Origin: CAITWD01 sp963842065
GTDB lineage: Bacteria > Actinomycetota > Thermoleophilia > Miltoncostaeales > Miltoncostaeaceae
DNA: 64,000 bases
NCBI GenBank assembly: GCA_963842065.1
Contig: CAWJEW010000006.1
Coordinates: forward strand, 372,001 to 436,000
Direction: 5' to 3'
Below, in pieces: positions 34,182 through 45,571 of the stretch. The position numbers and the translations under genes were made by a program. Each line of letters begins with the position of its first letter. The first letter of the stretch is position 1. The notes beneath the pieces were generated by a model that saw only the letters and a program-made list of their open reading frames with translations, made no database searches and was not told the DNA's origin.

Positions 34182-34511
34182 CTATTCGCCGTGCAGGGTT
34201 TCGTCTTCGTCGTCGTCGTGGCGGTTCGCGCCGCGACGCCTGCGTGATGACCGCCCCAGCCGTACCCGCGTCCCGCGGCGGGCCACCATCACCACGCTGC
34301 CGATGCCGATTACCAGACCGATCCAGAACTCCCACGTGACCAGCGGATTGGTGAAGAAGATCCCGACGATCAGCAGCACACCGATGGCGCAGACCAGCGC
34401 TAAGGGGCGCTGTCGCGGCGGCGCAAGGTGTACAACCCACGGTGCCAACACCGCGATCACCAGAATCACGATCGTCGTCACGTAATACGCCCCCCGACTG
34501 TGGAAGGTCAT
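34182..34511 (-). CDS. Small membrane protein with charged C-terminal tail
   Basis: The product is 109 residues with three hydrophobic spans (YYVTTIVILVIAVLAPWVV, ALVCAIGVLLIVGIFF, FWIGLVIGIGSVVMVA) and a tail of Arg runs followed by HDDDEDETLHGE. No family is recognised. The ATG at 34511 was chosen because it directly precedes the first span; the frame is open further. It converges with the small gene at 34157 and is divergent from the DUF429 gene. Confidence 0.6.
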   Translation of the reverse strand: MTFHSRGAYYVTTIVILVIAVLAPWVVHLAPPRQRPLALVCAIGVLLIVGIFFTNPLVTWEFWIGLVIGIGSVVMVARRGTRVRLGRSSRRRRGANRHDDDEDETLHGE

Positions 34512-34582
34512 TCGCCGGGCCAATCTACCGGCCAGGCCGCCCGTCCGTCCCTTGTTAGCCGCGGAGGTCCAAGTCCCTTCCC

Positions 34583-35353
34583 ATGACCCTTGCGTGCGGA
34601 ATCCATCTGATGCCGGTCCTGGATGCGATCGGGACCCCGCGCCCGTCGTGCGTGGCCGGCGTGGATGCGGACGGGGTCCTGTGCCTGCTGACGCTCGTGG
34701 ACACCGACGACCAGTTGCTGTCCGCGGTGCCCGAGGGTGCACGGGTCCTCGCCGTCGACGCGCCGCTTGTCGTCGACAACCCCACGGGGCAGCGCGCCCC
34801 GGAGCACTTGCTCGCGTGGCTTGACGCACCCGCGTTCCCGAACTCGATCACGCGCCTGACCCAGCTCTACGGCGGCCTGCGGGGCGTCGGGCTGCGGGAT
34901 CGCCTGGCGGCCCGGGCCGGCCGCCTGGTCGAGGCCCTTCCCGAGCTCGTGCTCCGCGAGCTCGCCTGGGAAGCCCGCCATCCGCCCTCGGATCCCCCGC
35001 TTGAGCTCGCCGAGTACCGCGCGGCGTGGCTCGGCACGCGTGCGCCTCGCTACCGCCCCAAAGGCCGCGGACGGGCACTGCCCGCAGGCCGGGCTCCTGC
35101 CGCCGCCCTGCTGGCCGGCGTCATGGATCTGGGCGGCTGGCTCCCCGTCGCGGAACCGGACGACTGGCAGGCGATCGCCGACGCGGCCCGCCTCGATGCC
35201 ATGGCCTGCGCCTACGCGGCGTGGCGACTGGCCACACGGCCGCAGGCAACGCTGCTGCTGGGGGACCCATCGGTTCCGCTCGCCATCCCGGCCGACGCGA
35301 ACCTGCGTGCGCGCGCCGACCTGCACCTGGCGCGGCTGGCGGGGCGCGGCTAG
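34583..35353 (+). CDS. DUF429-like protein
   Basis: The product is 256 residues. VAGVDADGVLCLLTLVDTD and VLAVDAPLVV resemble the first strands of the RNase-H-like DUF429 fold, and LDAMACAYAAWRLATRP resembles its C-terminal D-A-x-x-x-A-x-x-A helix. DUF429 proteins are predicted nucleases, but the function is not established. The spacing of GGAGG to the ATG is long (about 15 nt). Its TAG stop shares a CTAG palindrome with the convergent DUF3891 gene. Confidence 0.6.
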   Translation: MTLACGIHLMPVLDAIGTPRPSCVAGVDADGVLCLLTLVDTDDQLLSAVPEGARVLAVDAPLVVDNPTGQRAPEHLLAWLDAPAFPNSITRLTQLYGGLRGVGLRDRLAARAGRLVEALPELVLRELAWEARHPPSDPPLELAEYRAAWLGTRAPRYRPKGRGRALPAGRAPAAALLAGVMDLGGWLPVAEPDDWQAIADAARLDAMACAYAAWRLATRPQATLLLGDPSVPLAIPADANLRARADLHLARLAGRG

Positions 35354-36156
35354 CCCGAGCCTGTGACCGGCACCGCGCTGAGGGCCAACTCCTGCTGTTC
35401 GGCGGCCTCGATGGCCGCCGACAGCTCGGCGTCCGACCCGTACGGATGCGCGTCGATCCAGCGCGCCGGCACCGAGAGATCCACCTGCGCGACGCCGAAC
35501 GGCCAGGGGTCGACCGTGCACGTCGTGGCGTCGCACGCGCACACGCGCAGGTCGATGCCGGCGGCGTCGCCGACGTCACGCGGCACCTGCGGCAGGACCC
35601 ACTCACGCCCCTCGGCGAGGCCGTTCCAGCACAGGTACAGCGACAGGACATCCCACGCCTGCAGGATGCGGTAGGCGGCCCACGCCCAGTTCTCAAGGGC
35701 GGCACCATCGCCGATGTAGGCGCGCAACTCAGCCTGCAAGCGCTCCTGATCGCGCAGAAACGCGAGCTCGTACACGGGACGCCGATCGCGCGGCGGGCAC
35801 GGCCCGTCGAGCCCCATGCGCCGTTCGTAGAGCCCCTGGCCGTGCATGCTCGCGAGCAGCCCGACGTGCGCGCCGCGCACGACCGCCTCGGCGATCCCGA
35901 GCTCGTACATCGGAGCGTGGATCGCACGATCCAGATCCGTGAAGTTGACCGGGCTCCCGGCGGCGTCGATGTGCGGCGTGGCGTCCTGGCCCCGCCAGCC
36001 CTCGTCATGGCATTCGGCGGCGTCGATCAGGGGGCCATACGGGTCCGGTCGGCCGAAGGTCTCATTGCCCCAGGCCCGCGCCATGACGCCGCACTGGGCC
36101 TGGTGGTCGACCTGCCGGACCAGGCGGATCCGCGTGCTGGTACGCAGGACGATCAT
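35350..36156 (-). CDS. DUF3891 family protein
   Basis: The product is 268 residues. It begins with VRQVDHQAQCGVMARAWGNE, contains ECHDEGWRGQDATPHIDAAG and VNFTDLDRAIHAPMYELGI, and later LLASMHGQGLYERR. These His/Asp-rich blocks are characteristic of DUF3891 and could form a metal site (H-x-x-Q, HDEGW, HG), recalling HD-type hydrolases. The true activity is unknown. It lies 30 bp downstream of the Nudix gene in the same direction, so it may be co-transcribed. Confidence 0.75.
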   Translation of the reverse strand: MIVLRTSTRIRLVRQVDHQAQCGVMARAWGNETFGRPDPYGPLIDAAECHDEGWRGQDATPHIDAAGSPVNFTDLDRAIHAPMYELGIAEAVVRGAHVGLLASMHGQGLYERRMGLDGPCPPRDRRPVYELAFLRDQERLQAELRAYIGDGAALENWAWAAYRILQAWDVLSLYLCWNGLAEGREWVLPQVPRDVGDAAGIDLRVCACDATTCTVDPWPFGVAQVDLSVPARWIDAHPYGSDAELSAAIEAAEQQELALSAVPVTGSG

Positions 36157-36186
36157 GTGCGCCGCACGCCGGCCATCACCGAGCGC

Positions 36187-36762
36187 CTAGATCCCGAGCG
36201 CCCGAGCGGTGTGCAGCAGCCCGACGAGCGTCTTGGCATCACGCACCCTGGTGATGAGCGTCGGCAGCTCCGACAGCGGCACGGGGACGATCTCGATCTC
36301 CTCCTCGGCGATCGGCAGGACATCGCTCGGACGCAGATCTGCGGCGATGAACAGGTGGATGAACTCAGTGAGCATCGCGGGGGCGGTGTAGAAGCCACCC
36401 AGATAGCTCCACTGGTCCGCCGCGCGCCCGACCTCCTCGGCCAGCTCCCGCACCGCCGCCCCCTGGGGATCCTCGTCGGGGTGATCGAGCTTGCCGGCCG
36501 GCAGCTCCAACATCACCTCCTCGACGGCCTCACGCGGCTGGCGGACCATGAGCAGGCGATCGTCTTCGATCGGCACCATGACCACCGCACCGTAGTGGTC
36601 GAGCACCTCGCGCCGGACCACAAGCCCGCTTTCGCGCCGGTATTCGGACACCCGCAGCCGCACGATCTCCCCGTTGAAGATCCGCTGGCTCGTGACTGGC
36701 CCGGGCAGCACGCCCTCAGGCGGCTGGGTCACGGCCCCGGGGCGAGGCCGCCCGGCGCTCAC
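36187..36762 (-). CDS. Nudix hydrolase, ADP-ribose pyrophosphatase-like
   Basis: The product is 191 residues from a GTG. It has the ADP-ribose pyrophosphatase N-terminal block (FNGEIVRLRVSEY, then REVLDHYGAVVMVPI) and the Nudix box GKLDHPDEDP...REL-EE-G (one residue longer in the first loop than the consensus). A Tyr-rich YLGGFYTAPAMLTEF block after the box also fits NudF-like enzymes. It should cleave ADP-ribose or related nucleoside diphosphates. Its start overlaps the M20 peptidase stop (GTGA). Confidence 0.85.
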   Translation of the reverse strand: MSAGRPRPGAVTQPPEGVLPGPVTSQRIFNGEIVRLRVSEYRRESGLVVRREVLDHYGAVVMVPIEDDRLLMVRQPREAVEEVMLELPAGKLDHPDEDPQGAAVRELAEEVGRAADQWSYLGGFYTAPAMLTEFIHLFIAADLRPSDVLPIAEEEIEIVPVPLSELPTLITRVRDAKTLVGLLHTARALGI

Positions 36763-37888
36763 CCGTCGACCGCCTCGGCAAGGATGGCACGTGTCACGGC
36801 CACCATCGTCTCAAGGTCGGCGACCGAAATCGACTCGGCACCGGTGTGGACGGCCACCATCGCGTTGCACAGGTTGACGGCCGGGAAGCCGTTGCGCAGC
36901 AGCGCGTTCACATCGGATCCCCCGCCCCCCGGCACCTGCGTCGGGGTGATCCCGACCCGCCTGAGGGCGCGCGCGGCCAGCGCGACCTGGGGATCGCTGC
37001 GGCGCAGCCGGTAGCCGGTGTATTGCGTCTCGACCCGGCACTCGAGGTCGCAGCCGCCGGCAGCGGCGGCGGTGGTCATGGCGTCCATCATCCGTGTGAT
37101 CTGCCCGGCCAGGCGCTCGGGGTCGCGGCTGCGCGCCTCGGCGATCACCTGGCAGCGCGGCGCGACGACGTTGGTGGCCTCACCGCCGGAGATGACACCG
37201 ATGTTCGCCGTCGTTTGGTCGTCGATCCGACCCAGCGGCATTGCCGCAATAGCCTCTGCGGCGGCGGTGATGGCGCTGTGGCCATGCTCGGGCTGCATCC
37301 CCGCATGCGCGGCGGTTCCGACGAAGGTCGCGGTGATGCGCTTGTGCCACGGCGCGGACGTGATGATCTGCCCGATCGGCCCGGAGTGGTCGAAGACGAA
37401 CCCCATCCTGGCGGTGAGCACGGTCGGATCGAATCCCGCGGCCCCCCGCAGGCCGACCTCCTCGCACGGGGTCAGCAGGATCTCGATCCCCGCGTGCGGC
37501 GTGCCGTCGCGCAGCATCTGGCGCACCCCGACGAGCATCGCGGCGATCGCCGCCTTGTCATCGCCGCCCAGAATGGCGTTGTGGCGGTTGGTGAGCGTAC
37601 CGTCCTCGCGCACCTCGACCTCGATGGGAGCGCCGACCGGCACCGTGTCCAAGTGCGCGCACAACAGCACCGGCGTGCCCGGCGCGGTCGCCGGCAGGCG
37701 TCCGAGCAGATTCCCGCACCCGGCGCCGATGCGCGCTCCCACATCGTCCTCGGAGATCTCGCAGCCCAGCGCCTCGAGTTCACGCCGCGCCCGGGCCGCG
37801 ATGTCGGCTTCCTGGTACGAGGGCGAGGGGATCTGGCACAGCTCGACCATCAGCTGAGCCACCTCGGGCAGCCCAGCGAACGTCGCGC

Positions 37889-37892
<4 letters not shown>
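36759..37892 (-). CDS. M20 family metallopeptidase (PepT-like)
   Basis: The product is 377 residues from a GTG. Metal-site blocks are present: VLLCAHLDTVPVG, ILGGDDKAAIAAMLVG, LTPCEEVGLRGAAGFD, VFDHSGPIGQ and the late VAVHTGAESISV. The inserted dimerisation domain contains AAHAGMQPEHGHSAI. This resembles tripeptidase-like aminopeptidases of the M20B group. It likely trims small peptides in the cytosol. It overlaps the pyrG stop (GTGA), giving a pyrG-peptidase-Nudix operon. Confidence 0.88.
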
Positions 37893-39562
<1,670 letters not shown>

Positions 39563-40210
39563 CAGATCTCCTCGGTCGATCAGCGCTGTACGGACGATAC
39601 ACCAGGCCGCGAACGTCGCGAGGTGCCCGGCCGGTCCGCGCCCGCATCGTCGCGGGCGCGTGGGCGATCCGTGCCCACACATCTCTTAACCGGTCTCTAC
39701 GCCGGCACCCACACCGCTCACAGGCTGTGTCCAGCCGCGGCGCTTAGCGTGATCGACAAGTGATGCGGCCGATCCGGCGCGCGCTGGCAGATGCAGTGTC
39801 CGACGGCCGTTGGGGGGAGTGCGCCACATGGATTGGAACACCCGCGTCGCCGACTGGGCGGACGTCGCCGCGAGCCCCGCCTTCCAGACCCTCGCCGATC
39901 AGCTGATCTGCGCGGCAGACCCCTCGCCCGAAGATCTGGCCGTCGATCTCGGCGCCGGCACCGGGCTGCTGACGCTCCGGCTTGCACGGACCGTCGAGGA
40001 CGTCATCGCGATCGACGCAGCGCCGGCCATGGTTGACCACCTGCGCCGGACCTGCGACGAGCGCGCACTCGACAACGTGTTCTGCCAGGTGGCCGACCTC
40101 CGGGCGCTCACGCTCCCCGAGATGTCACGGACCCTGGCCGTCTCGAACTACGCCTACCACCACATCGACCACGCGGGCAAGCGCGCCGCCCTGGCCGAGC
40201 TGCTGCGCGT

Positions 40211-40215
40211 GCTAG
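40211..40215. repeat. Target-site duplication GCTAG, left copy
   Basis: GCTAG occurs at 40211-40215 directly left of the element and again at 41254-41258 directly right of it. One copy restores the interrupted gene exactly. The CTAG core matches the NCTAGN target described for Bordetella IS481. Confidence 0.8.
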
Positions 40216-41156
40216 GTGTAGTAACCCGGTAGGTCGTTGACACGGCTGATCGGCGGGCCACCGATGGCGGTGTGGTAGCGGTGGTAATTGTAGGTGTGCA
40301 GCCACTCGGCGTGTGCCGCGGTGCGCTCCGTGTCCGATGCGTAGGGGCGCACGTATGCCCACTCGTCGAGGAGTGTGCGGTTGAAACGTTCGATTTTGCC
40401 GTTGGTGCGCGGGGTGTACGGCCGGATGCGCCGGTGCTCAATTGCACCGAGCGCGGCCGTGAAACACATCCCGGTGTAGTTGCGGGCATTGTCCGTCAGT
40501 ACGGCATCCACGCAGATGCCGTACTGGCCAAAGAACCCCAGTGTGCGCTCGAGAAACCCTGCACATGTCGGCCCGCGCTCATCGTCGTGAATCTCTGAGT
40601 AGGCCAGGCGGCTAAAGGCATCGATGGCCGAGTGCACGTAGCTCATCCCACGGCTACGCGACTCGCGTCCAATGGAGCTGGCAGCACGTCCGCGTATGCG
40701 CCAGCCACCGCCGTCAGGGATGCGCCCGAGCTTTTTGACATCGATGTGCACCAGCTCTCCTGGCCGGGTGGTGTGGATCCGGCGGATCACGCGTCCGGTG
40801 GGCCGATCAAGCCAGCTCAGGCGGTTGATTCCCAAACGCACCAGCACTCGGTGCACCGTTGATGCCGAGAGCCCCAGCCGCCCGGCAATCCGTGCCGGCC
40901 CGAGTTTCAGGAGCGTGCGCAGCTCGAGGATCTGTTGCTGGATCTCATGCGGGGTCTGGTGCGGGCACGTACCTGGACGGCTGGAGCGATCGACAAGCCC
41001 ACGCTCGCCGCCTTCCTGCCAACGCCACCACCACTTGTAGGCCGTCGGACGCGAGATACCCATCTCGGCAGCAACATGGGCCACCGCTCGACCCGATTCG
41101 ATGCGCATCACCAAGGTCAGCCGACCCACGGGGGTCAGCCGCGCGTTAGCGTGCAT
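40212..41156 (-). CDS. IS481-family DDE transposase
   Basis: The product is 314 residues. The N-terminal helix-turn-helix reads HVAAEMGISRPTAYKWWWRW and is followed by a second one (GLSASTVHRVLVRLGINRL). The rve-type catalytic core has HIDVKKLGRIP (first Asp), AVLTDNARNYTG (second Asp) and RPYTPRTNGKIERFNRTLLD (Glu). The ATG at 41156 has AGGAGG upstream. The TAG stop (40212-40214) lies in the duplicated target GCTAG, outside the element proper, so the host sequence supplies the stop. Confidence 0.92.
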   Translation of the reverse strand: MHANARLTPVGRLTLVMRIESGRAVAHVAAEMGISRPTAYKWWWRWQEGGERGLVDRSSRPGTCPHQTPHEIQQQILELRTLLKLGPARIAGRLGLSASTVHRVLVRLGINRLSWLDRPTGRVIRRIHTTRPGELVHIDVKKLGRIPDGGGWRIRGRAASSIGRESRSRGMSYVHSAIDAFSRLAYSEIHDDERGPTCAGFLERTLGFFGQYGICVDAVLTDNARNYTGMCFTAALGAIEHRRIRPYTPRTNGKIERFNRTLLDEWAYVRPYASDTERTAAHAEWLHTYNYHRYHTAIGGPPISRVNDLPGYYT

Positions 41157-41253
41157 TGTGAGCCTCCTGGGGTGTGGTTCCGTAGACAGCTCCACACTTG
41201 CCCAGGAGGCTCACCCCATCAAGCGGGTGTCAACAACGTGGGTGGGTACTACA
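40216..41253. mobile_element. IS481-family insertion sequence, about 1.04 kb
   Basis: The ends are imperfect inverted repeats: left TGTAGTAACCCGG...GTTGACAC and right GTGTCAACAACG...GGGTACTACA. It encodes one DDE transposase on the minus strand filling nearly the whole element. It is flanked by GCTAG duplications. The left end may start at 40216 or 40217, since the base next to the TGT differs between the ends. An intact transposase, clear repeats and an undamaged target suggest a recent insertion. Confidence 0.9.
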
Positions 41254-41258
41254 GCTAG
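41254..41258. repeat. Target-site duplication GCTAG, right copy
   Basis: This is the second copy of the 5-bp GCTAG duplication created by insertion of the IS481-family element; see the left copy at 40211-40215. Confidence 0.8.
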
Positions 41259-41554
41259 CCCCTGGTGGCCGGGTGGTCATCTGCGACATGATGTTCGGCC
41301 TCTCACTGCGCCCACGCGATCGCCGAATCGTCCTGGATAAGGTTCGCTTGATGGCCCGCCGTGGTCCCGCTGGCATGCTGCGTATCCTGCGAAACGCCGG
41401 ACGCGTCGCGACCGGAACCTGGGAGCATCCCGAACGTCCCGAGGCATGGATTGCGCTCCTCACCGAAGCCGGGTTCGTCGATGTGTCGGCACGTGAGCTC
41501 GGCAATGAATCCGGCCTGGTGGTGGCGCGTCGCCCCGTGTAGCACCGCCGAGGG

Positions 41555-42923
41555 ATGAGTTCCCCTCGGATTCGACGTCGGAGCTCTTCCCGTGCCGCCG
41601 TTGCGGTCGGTGCGCTGATCCTCATCGCCGTCGGCGTTGCGCTCGTCGTGCGCGAGACGTCGTCGCACCGCGCCACATCCCATGCCGCGTCCGACGGCCG
41701 CGCATCCATCGGTGCCTCGCCGCTCTCAGCGCCGGTCCCCGCGACCTCGCTGGTGACCGCGGGGCCACCACTGACCTACGGGGAGGCGGTCAGTGCGGCA
41801 TCGGGGGCATTTCACGTCGTGGCCGCGACCGCCTGGCTCCCGTCGATGACGGTCGTCCAGACCTGGCAGCGCTCGGACGGCCAGCCGTGGAGCGACGCCA
41901 CGGCACTGCTGCCGGCGGGGTTTCGTCGCGGGTACGACCCGTCGATCGCCACCCTGGCTGACGGCACGATCGTCGTTGTCTCCGGCGTCGATCTGGATCT
42001 GCGCCCGTACTGCCTCGACTCCGGATCCGTGGCCTTCGAACGCATCACACGCCAGGGCGCAGGCGTGCCGCTGCTGGTCGATGACGAGCGGCGGTTCCTC
42101 CGGGTTTGATGACCGCCCGACGGTGGCGGCCGGCACCGGGGACGAGGTCTGGGCAGGCTGGTCGCACGGGACCAAGGATGCCTCGTGCGATCTGATCGGT
42201 ACCGACGACCAGGTCCGCGTGGCGCTGTCCGGAGACGGCGGGCGCAGCTTCGGACCAGGCATCCCGATCGACGAGCCGGGCGCGAATTTCGGAGTCCAGA
42301 TCGCACCAACGGGCCCCGGGTCGGCCGATGTCGCGTGGGCCCAGACCCGTCCGTCGGGCACATTCAAGATCTTTCTGGCGCACATCCGCAGCGCGCATCT
42401 GGAGGGTCCGCCAACGGTCGTCGGCGCCGGAACAGCGCTGCCCTCGCAGCTGCCCGGAGCAGGCTTTCCGTCGTTCACCGTTCCGACGATGGTCCTCACG
42501 AACGGCAGGCCCGCCCTGGCGTGGTCGGCCTGGGTCGCAGGGCACGCGGTGATCCAACTGGCGCTGCCGGCCCCATCCGGACCCGGTTGGTTGCGCCGCA
42601 CGATCGCAGCGACCCCCGGCGAGGACGACCTGTTGCCCGCCCTCGGCGGTGACGCCAACGCCGGCGTCGTGCTGCTGAATGCCACCTATCGGCGGATCAA
42701 CGCCGCGGTGTCATACCAGGTGCGGCGCGTGGCCATCGCACCCGAGTCCGACGCGATTGTGCTGGGGCGGCCGCACACCGTCGCTGCGGGTCTTCCCGGC
42801 CCGGGTTTCCGCGAGGTCGGGGAGTCCCTCGAGATCTCGGAGGCAGCCGGGACCAGCGCGACGGCCGTCGTCACCGGCGGCCAGCGCGTATCGCGGATCT
42901 GGAGCGCGACGTGGGCGCCCTGA
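41555..42923 (+). CDS. Membrane-anchored beta-propeller-like (BNR/sialidase-like) protein, single-base frameshift
   Basis: An N-terminal anchor (RAAVAVGALILIAVGVALVV) precedes a beta-rich exterior domain: WLPSMTVVQTWQRSDGQPW, SIATLADGTIVVVSGVDLD, then in the second frame DDRPTVAAGTGDEVWAGWSH, VRVALSGDGGRSFGPG and ADVAWAQTRPSGTFKIFLAH. VALS-DGGRSF is a BNR/Asp-box-like repeat. The two frames join if one base is skipped near 42086 (GAC-G-AGC), giving about 455 residues. As written the protein stops at 42109 after 184 residues. The Asp boxes are few, so sialidase activity is not implied. Confidence 0.65.
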
Positions 42924-42979
42924 CGTCGCGATCCGCGTTCCGCCCGGTGCGCCCCGGACGAACATCGTCGCTCTCCGGG

Positions 42980-44673
42980 CTAGGCGACCACCGCGCCCCG
43001 CAGCAACTGCGCCACGTGCTCCCGCGCCGCGGGGTCGTCGCCGTTGGCCCCCAGCATCCGGCACAGTTCGGCGATGCGCTCGTCGCCGGCGACCTCGACA
43101 ATTTCGGTCCGAGCGATCCCGTCATCCGCCACGTCTTTGCGCAACACGAATTGTGTCTGCGCGACGGCCGCGACCTGCGGCAGGTGCGTGATGGCAAGCG
43201 TCTGGGTCAGGCGCCCCAGCGCCGCGAGCCGTGCGGCCACGGCCGTCGCCGTGACACCCCCGATCCCGGCGTCGATCTCGTCGAAGACCCATGTCGCCGC
43301 ATCGGCACCGGCGCTCAGGCCGTGAAGCGCCAGCAAAACCCGGGAGAGTTCACCGCCGGACGCGACGTCTGCCAGGGGCGCCTCGGCGAGTCCGGGGTTG
43401 GGCTGGATGAAGATCATCGCGGTGTCCGCGACCAGCGGGTCGTCCGATCCGATGAGCTCGATGCGCGTCCGTGCCTCGGGCATCGCCAGGTCCGCAAGGG
43501 CCTCTCGCAGCGCGTCGGCGAGCCGCGGTGCGCCGTGTTGGCGCAGCCGGCGCAGTTCCGCGGCGCGTCCTGCGGCGTCGGCGCGCATGGCCTCGTGCGC
43601 TTCGGCGAAGCGCGCATCGTCGTCATCGGCTGTGGCAAGCTCTTCGAGTTCGGTGCGCGCGGCCGCGGCCCACGCGCCCAGCCCGTCCGGATCGCAGCCA
43701 GCGCGCTCCGCCGCCCGTGACAACTCCGCGAGGCGCGCCTCCACCGCGTCGAGCCGGCCGGGCTCCGCGTCCAGTCCTTCCAGATAGCCCCGCAGCTGGC
43801 TCGCGGCCTCGCCGACGAGCGCCTGCGCCTCTCCGAGCAGCGCATATGCCGGGCCCAGCAGCGGATCGAATTCCGACAACCTCGCCGACCGCGCCCTGCC
43901 GCCAGCCCGATGAGCTCGCGTGCGCCGGTGTCGAGCTCGCTGGGAGCGATCGCCTCAGCCGCGCTCGCCGCAGCCCGGGCAAGCCGATCCGCATGGCGCA
44001 GCCGGTCGCGCTCGACGATCAGCTGGGTATGTTCCCCCTCGGCGGGCGCCACGGCGTCGATGCCGGCCACCAGCGCCTCGAGGTCCGCACGCCGCCGTCG
44101 CAGCACATCGTGGTCGCTGCGCGCCCGCTCATGGGCCCGCGCGCGGGCCCGAATCTCGCGGCGCAGCCGCGCGAGGTCCGCCGCACGCGCGACCGCCTCC
44201 GGCCCGCAAAAGCGATCGAGGGCCGCCAGCTGCGTACGCGACGAGATCAGCGCGCGGTGCTCGCCCTGGCCCGAGAACCGCACCAGGTGGCCGAGGAGCG
44301 CCGCCACCGCGGCGCGCGGCGCGACGGCGCCGTCGATCAGCGACCGCGCCCGCCCGTCGGCGGGGATGCGCCGCGCGACGATGAACTCTTGGGCGTCGTC
44401 GACCAGTTCGCGCAGCGGCGCGGCCGCGTCGTCGTCGTCCAGGTCGCTCCAGAACTCCTGCGGCACCCGAAAGGTCGCCTGGACGAGCGCCTGCCGGTGC
44501 CCCGGCCGCACCACGCCGGCATCCGCCGCCGCGCCACCCAGCAGGGCCAGCGCGTTGGTCAGGACGGTCTTGCCCGCACCGGTCTCGCCCGTGATCACCG
44601 TCAGCCCGCGGCCGAACTCGAGCTCGGCCTGCTCGATCACCACGAGCCCGTGAATCTCCAGCGACCGAATCAC
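42980..44673 (-). CDS. recN: DNA repair protein RecN (frameshifted)
   Basis: The N-terminal frame from the GTG at 44673 has SLEIHGLVVIEQAELEFG, the Walker A TGETGAGKTVLTNALALLGG and RFSGQGEHRALISSRTQLAAL, then coiled coil. The C-terminal frame (from about 43900) has EFDPLLGPAYALL, FIQPNPGLAEAPLADVASGG (ABC signature start), WVFDEIDAGIGG (Walker B) and ITHLPQVAAVA. One base is missing (or two are extra) at about 43880-43905. Restored, the protein has about 564 residues, normal for this SMC-like repair ATPase. It lies 4 bp after nadK in the same operon. Confidence 0.88.
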
Positions 44674-44677
44674 GCGC

Positions 44678-45571
44678 CTACCCCCGTCCGAACTTCTCCC
44701 GGTAGCGACGGAAGAACGAGGCCTCCGGGAAGATCGCCAAGTGGACGTCCGAGCCGCCGAGACCGACCGAGATCTGGCGCCCGGGGGCGAGGCTGCCGAC
44801 CTTGGCCCCGTCGGCCAGCACATCGCAGGCGCCCCAGATCGCCGAATTGGTCACGACCAGCTGCTCCTCGGGGGCGATCACCAGCGGACGGGTGTCGAGA
44901 TGATGCCCGGCCAGGAAGCTCAACACGAAACAGCGGACCCGCCAGCTGACCGTCGGACCGCCCGCGGCCAGGTTGTAGGCCGTCGAGCCGACGGGTGTCG
45001 AACACACGACCCCGTCGCAGCGCACCGTCGCGACCTTCTCTCCATCGATGGCGAACGACAGGTCCGCGATGCGGGTTTCGCCGCTGCGCACCAGGGCCAA
45101 GTCGTTGACGGCCCGCACCGTCCCGTCGCTCCAGTCGACGGTCAGCGACGGGAGCGCCAACACCGAGTACTCGCCCCGCATCGCCCGCCGCAGGCCATGT
45201 TCCAGATCATCCCGCTCCACCGAGCACAAGAAGCCGACACGCCCGAAGTTGATGCCGAGCACGGGCGTGCCGGCACCGGCCTCGCGGGCGAGCGCGCGCA
45301 GCATTGACCCGTCCCCGCCGAGGACGACGATCAAGTCCTCGCCGTCGGCCCGCAGCGTGACGTCCTCGCTCGAGACGTACTGCTCCAGGCGCGGGTGCTT
45401 GGCCACCTCGACAGGCGGCACCAGCACCTCGACCCCGGCCTCGGTCAGGATCGCCAGGACCGACTCCAGCGCACCGCTGGTGTGCTCGGGCGCGCGATGG
45501 GTCAACAGGAGCACGCGCTCGACGGGAGCCCCTGCGGCGACGATCGGGATCGGTCGGCTCGGTTCGGTCAT
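44678..45571 (-). CDS. nadK: NAD kinase
   Basis: The product is 297 residues. It phosphorylates NAD to NADP. LIVVLGGDGSMLRALAREAG carries the GGDGS motif with the catalytic Asp, and INFGRVGFL, VRCDGVVCSTPVGSTAYNLA are the other signatures. The ATG at 45571 overlaps the restored tlyA stop (ATGA). Because tlyA carries a frameshift, the raw sequence shows one long open frame running from tlyA into nadK; this is not a true fusion. recN follows. Confidence 0.93.
   Translation of the reverse strand: MTEPSRPIPIVAAGAPVERVLLLTHRAPEHTSGALESVLAILTEAGVEVLVPPVEVAKHPRLEQYVSSEDVTLRADGEDLIVVLGGDGSMLRALAREAGAGTPVLGINFGRVGFLCSVERDDLEHGLRRAMRGEYSVLALPSLTVDWSDGTVRAVNDLALVRSGETRIADLSFAIDGEKVATVRCDGVVCSTPVGSTAYNLAAGGPTVSWRVRCFVLSFLAGHHLDTRPLVIAPEEQLVVTNSAIWGACDVLADGAKVGSLAPGRQISVGLGGSDVHLAIFPEASFFRRYREKFGRG

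Larger units (their letters stand above)
39828..41542 (+). pseudogene. Class I methyltransferase gene split by an IS481-family element
   Basis: The 5' part (39828-40215) encodes LAVDLGAGTGLLTLRLARTV (motif I), VIAIDAAPAMVDHLRRTC, NYAYHHIDHAGKRAALAEL and ELLRVL. The 3' part (41254-41542) encodes APGGRVVICDMMFGLSLRPR and the end IALLTEAGFVDVSARELG. Removing 40216-41253 with one copy of GCTAG restores one continuous frame across LLRVL-APGGR. GGGGGGAG lies 8 nt before the ATG. The methyltransferase is UbiE-like with unknown substrate. Only a truncated protein can be made now. Confidence 0.85.
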
